Assembly (NCBI GenBank): GCA_013140705.1
Contig: JABFSH010000021.1
Location: forward strand, 1-64,000
Length of the DNA: 64,000 bases
DNA from: Methylococcaceae bacterium
GTDB lineage: Bacteria > Pseudomonadota > Gammaproteobacteria > Methylococcales > Methylomonadaceae
Reading direction: 5' to 3'
Part shown: positions 45,846 through 53,615 of the stretch, piece by piece
Layout of the letters: each line of letters opens with the position of its first letter
How positions within the stretch are numbered: position 1 is the first letter of the stretch
The notes under the pieces: model-generated
The model's input: only the letters and a program-made list of their open reading frames with translations
Database searches by the model: none
Told to the model about the DNA's origin: nothing
Position numbers and translations under genes: made by a program

Positions 45846-47381
45846 ATGACTGTCGAACTCTTTATCAACTTTGCGGTACTGTTTCTTGGAACCGGAGCCG
45901 CATTTTTCATCGCCTATCGGTCCTTCCAAAAACGCCGAATTCAGTTAGGCGATGAGCCAACGCTGCCTCAGTACTTTATCCGCAGGAGCACTTACTGGAT
46001 AGGGATCGCATCATACTGCACGTTTATGGCAGCGCTATACGGGTTACTTATCTGGCGGTGGCTACCTTTGGAACCGCTTGTGACGCTCATCATGAAGAAC
46101 CTCCGCTCCGGGGAATTAGTAAATCTTCTCAATGGCCTGGATGGACACACAATCATGCCTTTGATTACCGCCGGACTGTTTCTATTTTTTATCGCCTGGG
46201 AAAGCAAGTTTAACCCCTTGCTGATTTTGAGGGACAGCATCCATGACGCTTTCGCAATACCGACAAAGGCGGTAGAGGTCTATCATGCGCTAATTACATC
46301 AAGTTTATCCAAAGTCGACGATAACTTAAAAACACAAATTGCCAATCGCCTGCTGGTACAGAGCGTTGACCCCGGTGATTTCGAAAAATCCAGCGCCACG
46401 GTCGAGTATAAATGGGCTCATAATTGTCTTCTTTTTGACCAGATACAGAGTTATGCCAACCAATCGTCCTTTCGTCGTTTTTTCAACGAACCGTCACTGA
46501 AATGGGGGGAAATCTGTATTTCCTACAATGCGATGTCGGAAAAAGTTGCCGTCTGGAAAGAGGCGGAACCGCATTACACCAAGACGGTCAACCTGTTAAA
46601 GGAACTGGACCACCTCACCGGTCTGCTCTGCCGCCTACTCGCCTCCCTGGTCGTGTTCGGTAGCGCAAGCGAGAATGATATATGGGTAGCCGTGAAGCAA
46701 CTCGGCGGAAATGCCCACGAAGCCCGCCTGAAACACACCTATAAATATGTACTGCTTTTCACGGCTGCGACCGCTATCGGAGTCATATTGGGTCGAGAGA
46801 TTTCGGTCTCGCTTCACAATGCTTTTCTATTTCCGGATAAACCGCTGGCGCATTTTAATTACACGACGCTCCGTTGGGTCGCCTATGCCATTCCGATGTA
46901 TGTCCTTCCAATAGCGCTCGTCTTTATTTTACGAACGCTCGCCTTCAGGCATCAACGAGAGCAATCCGATCTGAGCTATGGGTTCTACATGACAATGATG
47001 ATAACGGGGTTTATTATCAGCACCACAGCATCAACGCTTATTCTCGAGTTAACCTTCTACCATAGGGATAATTTCAGTTTTCCGGGAAGCTTCATACAAC
47101 ATATGCGCTGGGGAATTCTGCCGGCACTCATGTGCGGTTTTGTGGCCTTTCGAATGGACATGCCGGTGAGCGAATCTGAAACGTTAGGCAGCCTGATTCT
47201 GGCTGCTACGATGCGATTTCTTGGGTGGGGATCGGTCGCCGTCATTTTCATGCTTTATGCTACAGACGACCTAACCATCCAGGAAACAAATCTGCGTTTC
47301 ACTCTTGTCGGCACGGCTTTCTTCGTGATCGGCCTCCTGGGAGCGTCTGCCCGTTTCAAAACGGCGAGGTCAGAAGATTAG
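45846..47381 (+). CDS. Multi-pass membrane protein of unknown function
   Basis: About 511 aa from the ATG at 45846 (AGGAG 10 nt upstream). About nine predicted membrane helices: three near the N-terminus, a central soluble part of about 170 residues (about 130-300), then six more. The soluble part has the segments KWAHNCLLFDQIQSYANQSS and LKELDHLTGLLCRLLASLVV. I do not recognise the family. It lies between the PlsC-like and GT2 genes but at long spacing from both, so operon membership is doubtful; it may be an unrelated insertion into the lipid locus. Confidence 0.8.
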   Translation: MTVELFINFAVLFLGTGAAFFIAYRSFQKRRIQLGDEPTLPQYFIRRSTYWIGIASYCTFMAALYGLLIWRWLPLEPLVTLIMKNLRSGELVNLLNGLDGHTIMPLITAGLFLFFIAWESKFNPLLILRDSIHDAFAIPTKAVEVYHALITSSLSKVDDNLKTQIANRLLVQSVDPGDFEKSSATVEYKWAHNCLLFDQIQSYANQSSFRRFFNEPSLKWGEICISYNAMSEKVAVWKEAEPHYTKTVNLLKELDHLTGLLCRLLASLVVFGSASENDIWVAVKQLGGNAHEARLKHTYKYVLLFTAATAIGVILGREISVSLHNAFLFPDKPLAHFNYTTLRWVAYAIPMYVLPIALVFILRTLAFRHQREQSDLSYGFYMTMMITGFIISTTASTLILELTFYHRDNFSFPGSFIQHMRWGILPALMCGFVAFRMDMPVSESETLGSLILAATMRFLGWGSVAVIFMLYATDDLTIQETNLRFTLVGTAFFVIGLLGASARFKTARSED

Positions 47382-47762
47382 CTATTTCATTCCTGACCAA
47401 GTATTAAAGGACAAAGCTGGGCATTGACACCCGAAAGTAGCGCACACACGGGGTTAGCAATGAAACATCGGTCTAGTCATTTGCTTAATTCCTTCGTCAT
47501 TTCGGCAGGGATTCACGCCGTGTTTTGCAGGCCAGTCAGGAAACAACCTGTAATAAGCTAACAGTCATTATAAACAATATGCTTGTTAACTCAGGGTTAA
47601 CAGCAATCAAAAAGGGGTTCGTACTACCCCTGCTCACGGGCTAGGCTGGATTGGCCAGAATTCTACTAGCCGATATCAGAAACTGTTGAGACGAATTTTG
47701 AAGTTGTTCGATCAAATCCGGGGTTTTACAAAAATTGCCTATAATTATCATTACCAAAATCA
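47382..47762. other. Intergenic stretch, nothing recognised
   Basis: About 380 bp upstream of the GT2 gene, with no ORF and no obvious repeat. It presumably holds the promoter of the GT2-ACP-ligase run. Confidence 0.4.
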
Positions 47763-48521
47763 ATGACCGACAAACTATCAAAAAACCATCTCATCCTGGT
47801 GCCCAGCTATAATACGGGGCCTATTTTAGCAAAAACCGTTCAGGAAATTCTGCGACACTGGCATCCGGTATGGGTAATCATTGACGGCAGCAATGATGGC
47901 AGTGATGCACTTTTGCATCTTCTTCAGACGCAATTTCCAGATGCCTTACAGGTGATCAGGCTGGAAAAAAATGTTGGCAAGGGCGCGGCCATTTTAGTTG
48001 GCATAACGCTCGCCCAGCAACAAGGCTACACGCATGTGCTAACCATGGATGCCGATCATCAACATCCGGCTGAATCGATTCAGAAATTTATGCAGGCCTC
48101 AATAGAATCGCCTCATGCCATGATTCTGGGTGAGCCGATTTTCGATGCCTCGGCACCCGCACTACGAGTTCAGGGGCGTCGGATATCCAATAGTATTGTC
48201 ACCCTGGAAACTTTAGCCTGGGGTATTCATGATTCGTTGTTTGGCATGCGCGTTTATCCCATTGAACCTTTGCGCCAGGTCATAGAATCAACCCGCTGGG
48301 CTCGGCGCTTTGATTTCGAGCCGGAGGTTGCCGTCAAACTATCATGGCTGGGCATACCCGTCATCAATTTGCCAACGCCTGTGCGTTACCTGACAAAACA
48401 GGAAGGCGGTGTCAGTCATTTCCGCTATGTAAGGGATAACACACTGCTCACCTGGATGCATACACGCTTGATCGCAGGCTTTATTGTGAGACTGCCGACA
48501 TTGATTGCTCGAATGCTGTAG
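47763..48521 (+). CDS. Family 2 glycosyltransferase (ApeJ-like)
   Basis: 252 aa. GT2 landmarks: LVPSYNTGPILAKTVQEI, VIIDGSNDGSDAL, KNVGKGAAILVGI, and the DxD-type TMDADHQHP. There are no membrane helices except a weakly hydrophobic C-terminus. It transfers a sugar from an NDP donor or dolichol-type carrier. Stand-alone GT2 enzymes of this size occur in aryl-polyene and related lipid clusters. It is followed 144 bp later by the ACP gene. Confidence 0.85.
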   Translation: MTDKLSKNHLILVPSYNTGPILAKTVQEILRHWHPVWVIIDGSNDGSDALLHLLQTQFPDALQVIRLEKNVGKGAAILVGITLAQQQGYTHVLTMDADHQHPAESIQKFMQASIESPHAMILGEPIFDASAPALRVQGRRISNSIVTLETLAWGIHDSLFGMRVYPIEPLRQVIESTRWARRFDFEPEVAVKLSWLGIPVINLPTPVRYLTKQEGGVSHFRYVRDNTLLTWMHTRLIAGFIVRLPTLIARML

Positions 48522-48665
48522 TGAAAATGAACGTTTATCTATAAACTCTTGCCCGTGGAGCTGATTTCACCCCATCCCTATAGGTCGACCATTAATCCCT
48601 GGGGATGCATATTGATATCGGACGGTCCTCAAATATCGACCATTATTTACCTACGCTTAAAAGAC

Positions 48666-48902
48666 ATGAAACAAAAAATCCGATCCTTTATTTTTGAAGA
48701 AATAATTTTTATCCCAGACCCTGATAAATTTTCCGATGACGACAATTTAATCGAAGCAGGGCTTGATAGCATGGGCATTATGAGGCTGGTAATGTTTATC
48801 GAAGATCGTTTCGGCGTGACTTTGCCGGATGCGGAGATCGACCCTGATAACCTACATTCCCTGAATGCACTGGAACAATGGATACTTCGACACAAAAAAT
48901 GA
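48666..48902 (+). CDS. Free-standing acyl/peptidyl carrier protein
   Basis: 78 aa from the ATG at 48666. The phosphopantetheine site is GLDSMGIMRL with the Ser in the usual place, followed by the acidic helix FIEDRFGVTLPDAEI. It would carry the substrate loaded by the adenylation enzyme downstream, or the growing polyene. It overlaps the start of the condensation-like gene (ATGA), so the two are translationally coupled. Confidence 0.88.
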   Translation: MKQKIRSFIFEEIIFIPDPDKFSDDDNLIEAGLDSMGIMRLVMFIEDRFGVTLPDAEIDPDNLHSLNALEQWILRHKK

Positions 48903-50233
48903 TGGCAAAGCAAACCAGTGAAATGATTCAGCCCCTGAATGTGGCTGACTATTTTACACTGGCAATGGATGATGAAATTCGTCGAAACCAACTGCCCGGC
49001 GGGTTGTGTGGCTTTGCGCTGCAATTGAACGGGCGGCCTGACATCAACAAACTCGCCAGACGCATTGATGAATTCATCACCCGCTTTCCGACCGCATCAG
49101 CCAGCTTGCAACAACGTGGCAAACAATTTTACTGGTGCAGAAGGCCTAAACCCGAACAAATTTTATTTCAGCATCATTGTCCGGAAACGGATAGCGATAC
49201 GGACTTTCAACGAGCAACTATTGTTCAATTGTTTCATCGGCAGGAATCCAGAGAGACTATTGCCCCCATAGAATTTCATCTCATCCTCGGTCAACAAACG
49301 CACTGTTTCCTGATTCGATGGCTACATCCCTTTTGTGATGCAAAAGGGGTTGAATTAATCTTCCGATATCTGTGCACAGATGATCAGGCGCAGCGCGAGC
49401 TTTTCGACACCCCCACAATGGACGCGCTGGTTAATACGCAACTCGGCAAATTTAGATGGTGGCAAAAAATCCATTTGTTCTACAAAGCAAATCGCTATAT
49501 CAACCAGCTGGATCACTTTCAAAGTATTCAGCATGGCCAGTTTCAACTCGCGTCGGACAAACTCAATTTTCTGCCCCATCAATTCAGCCCGGAAGAAACC
49601 GACCTCATTGCGCAACAGGCCCGGCAACACTGTGGATTAACAGGCACCAGTCAGTATTACATCGGCTGCTTTATGCGCGCCTTGCATCAAATGGAACCCG
49701 ATCAGGCAGGCGACGCCTATTGCGTACCCTATGCCTTTAGTTTACGAAAACAGAATGCACTAAGTCCGATGCTGGGCAATCATATAGGTACTTTATTTGC
49801 CCAGGCCCCCAAAGCGCTACTGGCTGGCAGGGAGCAGCTTTTTAGCCATCTGAAACAGCAAAATGCCCAAGCCATCCGGCAACAACTGGATTATGCTTTC
49901 TTACCGGTCATGTGGGCAGCCAGTTGGCTATCGCTGGAAAAATATGGGCGAGAACTGCGCAAATCCTATCAACATGACAGTGAACGCAGTTCCTTCTGGT
50001 TTTCGGATATCGGTCAGTTCAACTTTGATCAGCACAGCTTCTTTAATACCAGTATCACCGGCTTGTTTCATCTCAGTCAGATGTCCAATCCGCCAGGCTT
50101 GGCCTTACTTTGTTGCCAGTACCGGAAACAATTAATTTTGAGTTTTAATTTTATTGAGCCTGTGTTCAGTAAATCCTGGATCAGCCAATTGCAACAAAAA
50201 ATGGCGCAGGAATTACTGGGGCAAACGGAATAG
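48899..50233 (+). CDS. Condensation-domain-like acyltransferase
   Basis: About 444 aa from the ATG at 48899, overlapping the ACP stop; an in-frame ATG at 48878 is possible. It contains an HxxxD active-site motif, HPFCDAKG, at about residues 143-147, in the position expected for condensation, wax-ester-synthase or CoA-acyltransferase superfamily folds. The later SFWFSDIGQFNFDQ and GNHIGTLFA segments also fit that superfamily. It would form an amide or ester between the ACP-bound acyl group and an acceptor. The first of the two His usual in HHxxxDG is replaced (WLHPFCDAKG). Substrates unknown. Confidence 0.75.
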   Translation: MMAKQTSEMIQPLNVADYFTLAMDDEIRRNQLPGGLCGFALQLNGRPDINKLARRIDEFITRFPTASASLQQRGKQFYWCRRPKPEQILFQHHCPETDSDTDFQRATIVQLFHRQESRETIAPIEFHLILGQQTHCFLIRWLHPFCDAKGVELIFRYLCTDDQAQRELFDTPTMDALVNTQLGKFRWWQKIHLFYKANRYINQLDHFQSIQHGQFQLASDKLNFLPHQFSPEETDLIAQQARQHCGLTGTSQYYIGCFMRALHQMEPDQAGDAYCVPYAFSLRKQNALSPMLGNHIGTLFAQAPKALLAGREQLFSHLKQQNAQAIRQQLDYAFLPVMWAASWLSLEKYGRELRKSYQHDSERSSFWFSDIGQFNFDQHSFFNTSITGLFHLSQMSNPPGLALLCCQYRKQLILSFNFIEPVFSKSWISQLQQKMAQELLGQTE

Positions 50234-50245
50234 TTGTCCCATTCC

Positions 50246-51691
50246 ATGAATTTAATCTCAGGTTTTATCAAGCAGTGCCTTGCATCTCCCGAACGACTGG
50301 CCTTCACAGACGAAGAAAAGCAATTAACTTATGAGCAAGTGGCACAAACTTGCCAGCCATTCACGGATTTTTTGAACATGCACCACTGTGCCGGGCAATG
50401 CATAGCGCTAGCCATTGAGCGTGGCATTGATGCGGCTCAAGCCATTGTAAGTATTCTGACTGCGGGAGCCTGTTATTTACCGCTGGATATTAAAAATCCG
50501 GCCAGCCGTTTGAACTACATCATCGATGATGCCCAACCTCGTTATGTGGCGGGGCATGGCGCGTGTCCGGACTGGCTGGCCAATCAGGAGCTATGGCTGG
50601 ATCTGCACCAACTGCAACCTACCCTATCCTTTTCGGCGGAACCCAATGACACGGAGCCGGAAGCTTTGGCCGCCATTCTTTATACCTCCGGTTCAACGGG
50701 CACGCCCAAAGGCGTAGCACTCAGCCATCGGGCGACGCTGAGTTTCGCTGAATGGGCGCGGTCAACATTTGCAATCGCCCCTGAAGACCGCATCGCCAGT
50801 CTCGCGCCGTTTCACTTCGATCTGTCCGTATTCGACCTGTTCAGCAGCCTGTCTGCCGGCGCCAGTGTGCACTTCATGCCCGCCGCTTTATCCTTGGCCC
50901 CTAGCAAATTAACAGCCTGGTTAAATCAAAATGCCATTACTTGCTGGTACACCGTACCCTCTTTACTGTCTTTTATTGCCCTGAAAGGCGCTCTGACAAC
51001 TACGCCATTAAGCAACCTGAAAACCATCCTGTTCGCTGGCGAAGTGTTTCCTACACCGCAATTGATCAAACTGGTCGAGCAGTTGCCAACAACGGAATTT
51101 TTTAACCTGTACGGGCCAACCGAAACCAATGTCTGCAGCTATTGGCCGGTGGATCGATTCCGCTTGCGCGCCAATCAGGCAATTCCGATCGGCATACCGG
51201 CATGCAATGCCCTGCTCAAGATAGATGAAGCAACCGGAGAGTTGCTGGTACAGAGCCCGAACAATTTTTCAGGCTATTGGCAACAAGGCAAACTGGATCG
51301 TTCGCCACTTCGAAATGGCTGGCACCATACCGGCGATAAAGTATCGCGCAATGAACAGAACGAATATTGTTATCACGGACGCCTGGACAGAATGCTCAAA
51401 TGCTCGGGCTATCGCGTCGAACCCGCCGAAATCGAAGCGACGATCAATCGACTGCCCGAGGTTATGCACTGCGCCGTGCTGGGTATCAGTGACCCCACCA
51501 GTGGTCAACGCCCGGTAGCCGCAGTAGTTTTAAAAACCGGCTGCATATTAGCCGACATCATCAAACCCGTGAAAGAAACATTGCCATCTTACATGCAACC
51601 GGCCAAGTTTATCGTGCTGGAAACATTGCCTGTTATGTCAAATGGCAAAACGGATTATCAAGCATTACAGGCAATATTCCAGTCGTATTAG
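50246..51691 (+). CDS. Free-standing adenylation enzyme (NRPS-type AMP ligase)
   Basis: About 481 aa from the ATG at 50246 (a TTG at 50234 is 12 nt upstream). Adenylation core motifs: AAILYTSGSTGTPKGVALSH, FHFDLSVFDLFSS, NLYGPTETNVCSYW, YHGRLDRMLKCSGYRVEPAE and the C-terminal Lys of MSNGKTDYQAL. The Asp of FDLS, which contacts amino-acid amines in NRPS enzymes, is present, so an amino acid is a likely substrate. With the ACP and condensation-like gene it forms a dissociated single NRPS-like module. It is followed by a 380-bp regulatory gap and then the peptide precursor gene. Confidence 0.82.
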   Translation: MNLISGFIKQCLASPERLAFTDEEKQLTYEQVAQTCQPFTDFLNMHHCAGQCIALAIERGIDAAQAIVSILTAGACYLPLDIKNPASRLNYIIDDAQPRYVAGHGACPDWLANQELWLDLHQLQPTLSFSAEPNDTEPEALAAILYTSGSTGTPKGVALSHRATLSFAEWARSTFAIAPEDRIASLAPFHFDLSVFDLFSSLSAGASVHFMPAALSLAPSKLTAWLNQNAITCWYTVPSLLSFIALKGALTTTPLSNLKTILFAGEVFPTPQLIKLVEQLPTTEFFNLYGPTETNVCSYWPVDRFRLRANQAIPIGIPACNALLKIDEATGELLVQSPNNFSGYWQQGKLDRSPLRNGWHHTGDKVSRNEQNEYCYHGRLDRMLKCSGYRVEPAEIEATINRLPEVMHCAVLGISDPTSGQRPVAAVVLKTGCILADIIKPVKETLPSYMQPAKFIVLETLPVMSNGKTDYQALQAIFQSY

Positions 51692-51880
51692 CCATCAACT
51701 CGACACCGCCCCTGATCCCCGCACACGCACTATGGATCTGGTAAAAAATAACTTCCCGAATTCCTACTTTAAGGGAAGGCCCGATAGTTCCAGCAAAAAG
51801 ATTGTCATCAAAGATAATGGTCATGTTTTCAAGGAAACCTTCGCTGCATTTTTTTCCGTTAGCATACCCCCGTCAAAATA

Positions 51881-51989
51881 TTCACGGTGAAAACTCACCA
51901 ATCATCACCGGTAATTTTTCACCTGACCTCCACATAATTTTTCACAGAGATCATTCGATCAGAAAGTTAACATTTTCACCGAGTGAAAA
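51881..51989. promoter_or_regulatory. Array of TTCAC/GTGAA operator-like half-sites
   Basis: TTCAC-G-GTGAA at 51881-51891; TAATTTTTCAC direct repeats at 51912-51922 and 51935-51945 (23 bp apart, about two helical turns); TTTTCAC-CGA-GTGAAAA at 51973-51989. One half-site motif in four phased places, ending 84 bp before the precursor ATG, suggests a regulator-binding array. Confidence 0.5.
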
Positions 51990-52020
51990 GGACTGTCCAT
52001 TTTCATTCAAGCCTTGTCTA

Positions 52021-52038
52021 GTACGCAATTCGGCGTAC
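52021..52038. promoter_or_regulatory. Inverted repeat GTACGC-N6-GCGTAC
   Basis: Perfect 6-bp arms, 6-nt spacer, 34 bp before the precursor ATG. It may be an operator near the transcription start or a short hairpin in the mRNA leader. Confidence 0.35.
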
Positions 52039-52059
52039 AGATGTTGATTAACAATTTCT

Positions 52060-52064
52060 AGGAG
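52060..52064 (+). promoter_or_regulatory. Strong ribosome binding site of the precursor
   Basis: AGGAG, 8 nt before the ATG at 52073. It decides the start codon over the in-frame TTG at 52067. Confidence 0.75.
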
Positions 52065-52072
52065 AATTGATC

Positions 52073-52306
52073 ATGAATCAAAAACAAAGCGGTTCTGAAA
52101 AATTACAGCTTCAATGTGGCAAAACCGGCGTGCGCTCGATAGAAGATTTCCAACAGGTGGAAGAACTGCTTGAAGCCAGTGGTGGCTTGGGTGTAAGCGT
52201 TGTGCCCCTTTGGTGGAAATATGGCACGCCCGCAATATTCAATGTAGGTAATGTGCTGAACCCGGCAATCAATCCAGCACAAATCTCGCAAACATTGTTT
52301 AGATAA
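52073..52306 (+). CDS. RiPP precursor peptide with double-glycine leader
   Basis: 77 aa. A charged leader contains SIEDFQQVEELLEASGG, an acidic helix ending in Gly37-Gly38, as cleaved by C39 peptidases. The core is about 39 residues: it begins LGVSVVP, has an aromatic cluster LWWKYG at 46-51, then FNVGNVLNP and NPAQISQTLF, and is rich in Asn, Pro, Gly and Val. No Cys is present in the core, so disulfide or lanthionine chemistry is excluded; the only Cys is in the leader (Cys15). The next gene, 13 bp downstream, is a radical SAM enzyme, and a peptidase-ABC exporter follows. I do not recognise the peptide family. Confidence 0.78.
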   Translation: MNQKQSGSEKLQLQCGKTGVRSIEDFQQVEELLEASGGLGVSVVPLWWKYGTPAIFNVGNVLNPAINPAQISQTLFR

Positions 52307-52319
52307 AGAGGAATAGGCG

Positions 52320-53378
52320 ATGAACAAGAAACAACCGTTAAGATCAACCGGAAATACCCGAGTCATTCAGATTCATCCAAGCCGTTTGTGCAATCTGAGT
52401 TGTCTTCACTGTTATTCTTCGTCATCGCCTCGGGAGCGCGGTGCCTTAAGTGCCGCGCTACTTTGCAATGCACTGACTGATATGGCCGCTGAAGGTTACG
52501 ATTATTTATGTATTTCCGGCGGTGAACCGTTACTGTACAAACCGCTCCCAGACTTGCTGACCCATGCAAAAAACCTTGGCCTTAAAACGGCGATTGCCAG
52601 TAATGGCATGTTGCTGGACGAACAACACCTTACTGTACTCAAAAATGTGGTTGATACCATTGCCATTAGTCTGGATGGTATGCCGGAATCGCACAACCGA
52701 ATGCGAAACTCCAGTTTGGCTTTTGCCAGAATGGCCGCCAATTTGGACAACCTACGCAAGTCCGGCATTAATTTTGGGTTTATATTCACGCTAACCCAAT
52801 ACAATCTGAATGAATTGGACTGGGTGGTCCGCTTCGCATTGGAACAGGAAGCCAAGCTATTACAAATTCACCCTCTGGAAGAAAGCGGCTTTGCCACAGG
52901 TAATTTGCCGGAAGAACGACCGGATCGCATCGAATCGGCCTATGCCTATCTCCTGTGCGAAACACTCAAGGAACAACTAAAAGATCAGCTCTATATACAA
53001 TTGGATTTTGCCAGTCGTCAGGCTTTGACAGCGTATCCCGATATAGTCTATGCCGGCGACACTCTGCCGGAGACTGACGCTCCTCTGGCCGATTGTCTGG
53101 ACTCACTGGTCATTGAACCGGATGGCAGCGTGCTACCTTTGCAATACGGATTTTCAAAGCACTATAGTCTGGGAAATCTGCATTCATCTGATTTTAAACA
53201 ATTGGCTGACGATTGGCGTCGAGAACGAATGAGCGACTTTTATGCCTTGTGCCGCAGCGTGCATCAAAAAGTCACGACACCGGGTAATCCGATGATTTTT
53301 AATTGGGATGAGACATTGAGAACTGCCTCTCATCACAAACCAGCTCAACACCAAGCGATTGCGGTCGGATGGCAGTAA
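52320..53378 (+). CDS. Radical SAM peptide-modifying enzyme
   Basis: 352 aa. The ATG at 52320 follows AGAGGA by 7 nt. The [4Fe-4S] motif is CNLSCLHC (Cys24, Cys28, Cys31), and the glycine-rich SAM site is ISGGEPLL. The C-terminal third resembles the twitch/SPASM region (ADCLDSLVIEPDGSVLPLQY, later FYALCRSVH), but the Cys expected after the 'dG.v.p' turn is absent, so a second cluster is partial or missing. Adjacent to the precursor, it probably makes a carbon-carbon, ether or thioether bond in the core, for example at the Trp-Trp-Lys-Tyr region. The reaction is not determinable from sequence. Confidence 0.82.
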   Translation: MNKKQPLRSTGNTRVIQIHPSRLCNLSCLHCYSSSSPRERGALSAALLCNALTDMAAEGYDYLCISGGEPLLYKPLPDLLTHAKNLGLKTAIASNGMLLDEQHLTVLKNVVDTIAISLDGMPESHNRMRNSSLAFARMAANLDNLRKSGINFGFIFTLTQYNLNELDWVVRFALEQEAKLLQIHPLEESGFATGNLPEERPDRIESAYAYLLCETLKEQLKDQLYIQLDFASRQALTAYPDIVYAGDTLPETDAPLADCLDSLVIEPDGSVLPLQYGFSKHYSLGNLHSSDFKQLADDWRRERMSDFYALCRSVHQKVTTPGNPMIFNWDETLRTASHHKPAQHQAIAVGWQ

Positions 53379-53615
53379 GCAGCAACGCAATGACCTGATC
53401 CATAAACATAGAAAAATCATTTGATCCACGAAAACCAAAAGTAGGCGCCTGTAGCACAACACAAAAGCAGAGAATATTCAACGAGACACCAAGTAGTAGA
53501 TCGCCTCTCAAAGTGTGAAGAACCGGGTAATACAACATGCTGATTTTTCGTGTTTTTCGTGGACTAATAGCGGTTTTCAGGATAAATCCAACTCACACCT
53601 ATCACAACAACAATT

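Larger units (their letters stand above)
51692..52072. other. Regulatory-looking region upstream of the RiPP precursor
   Basis: About 380 bp, AT-rich, with repeated TTCAC/GTGAA half-sites and a second dyad near the start codon (each reported separately). It separates the adenylation enzyme from the precursor gene and probably contains the promoter of the peptide operon. Confidence 0.6.

Noticed and set aside
45606-45929. 107-codon minus-strand frame
   Set aside because: It overlaps the start of the membrane protein gene, and its residue use is implausible.
38160-51691. A ketosynthase or MMPL exporter hidden in a gap
   Set aside because: No gap is large enough for a KS-length ORF of about 400 codons, and no frame shows a KS active-site motif.
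52073-52306. Lanthipeptide or sactipeptide precursor
   Set aside because: The core has no Cys; the only Cys is in the leader.
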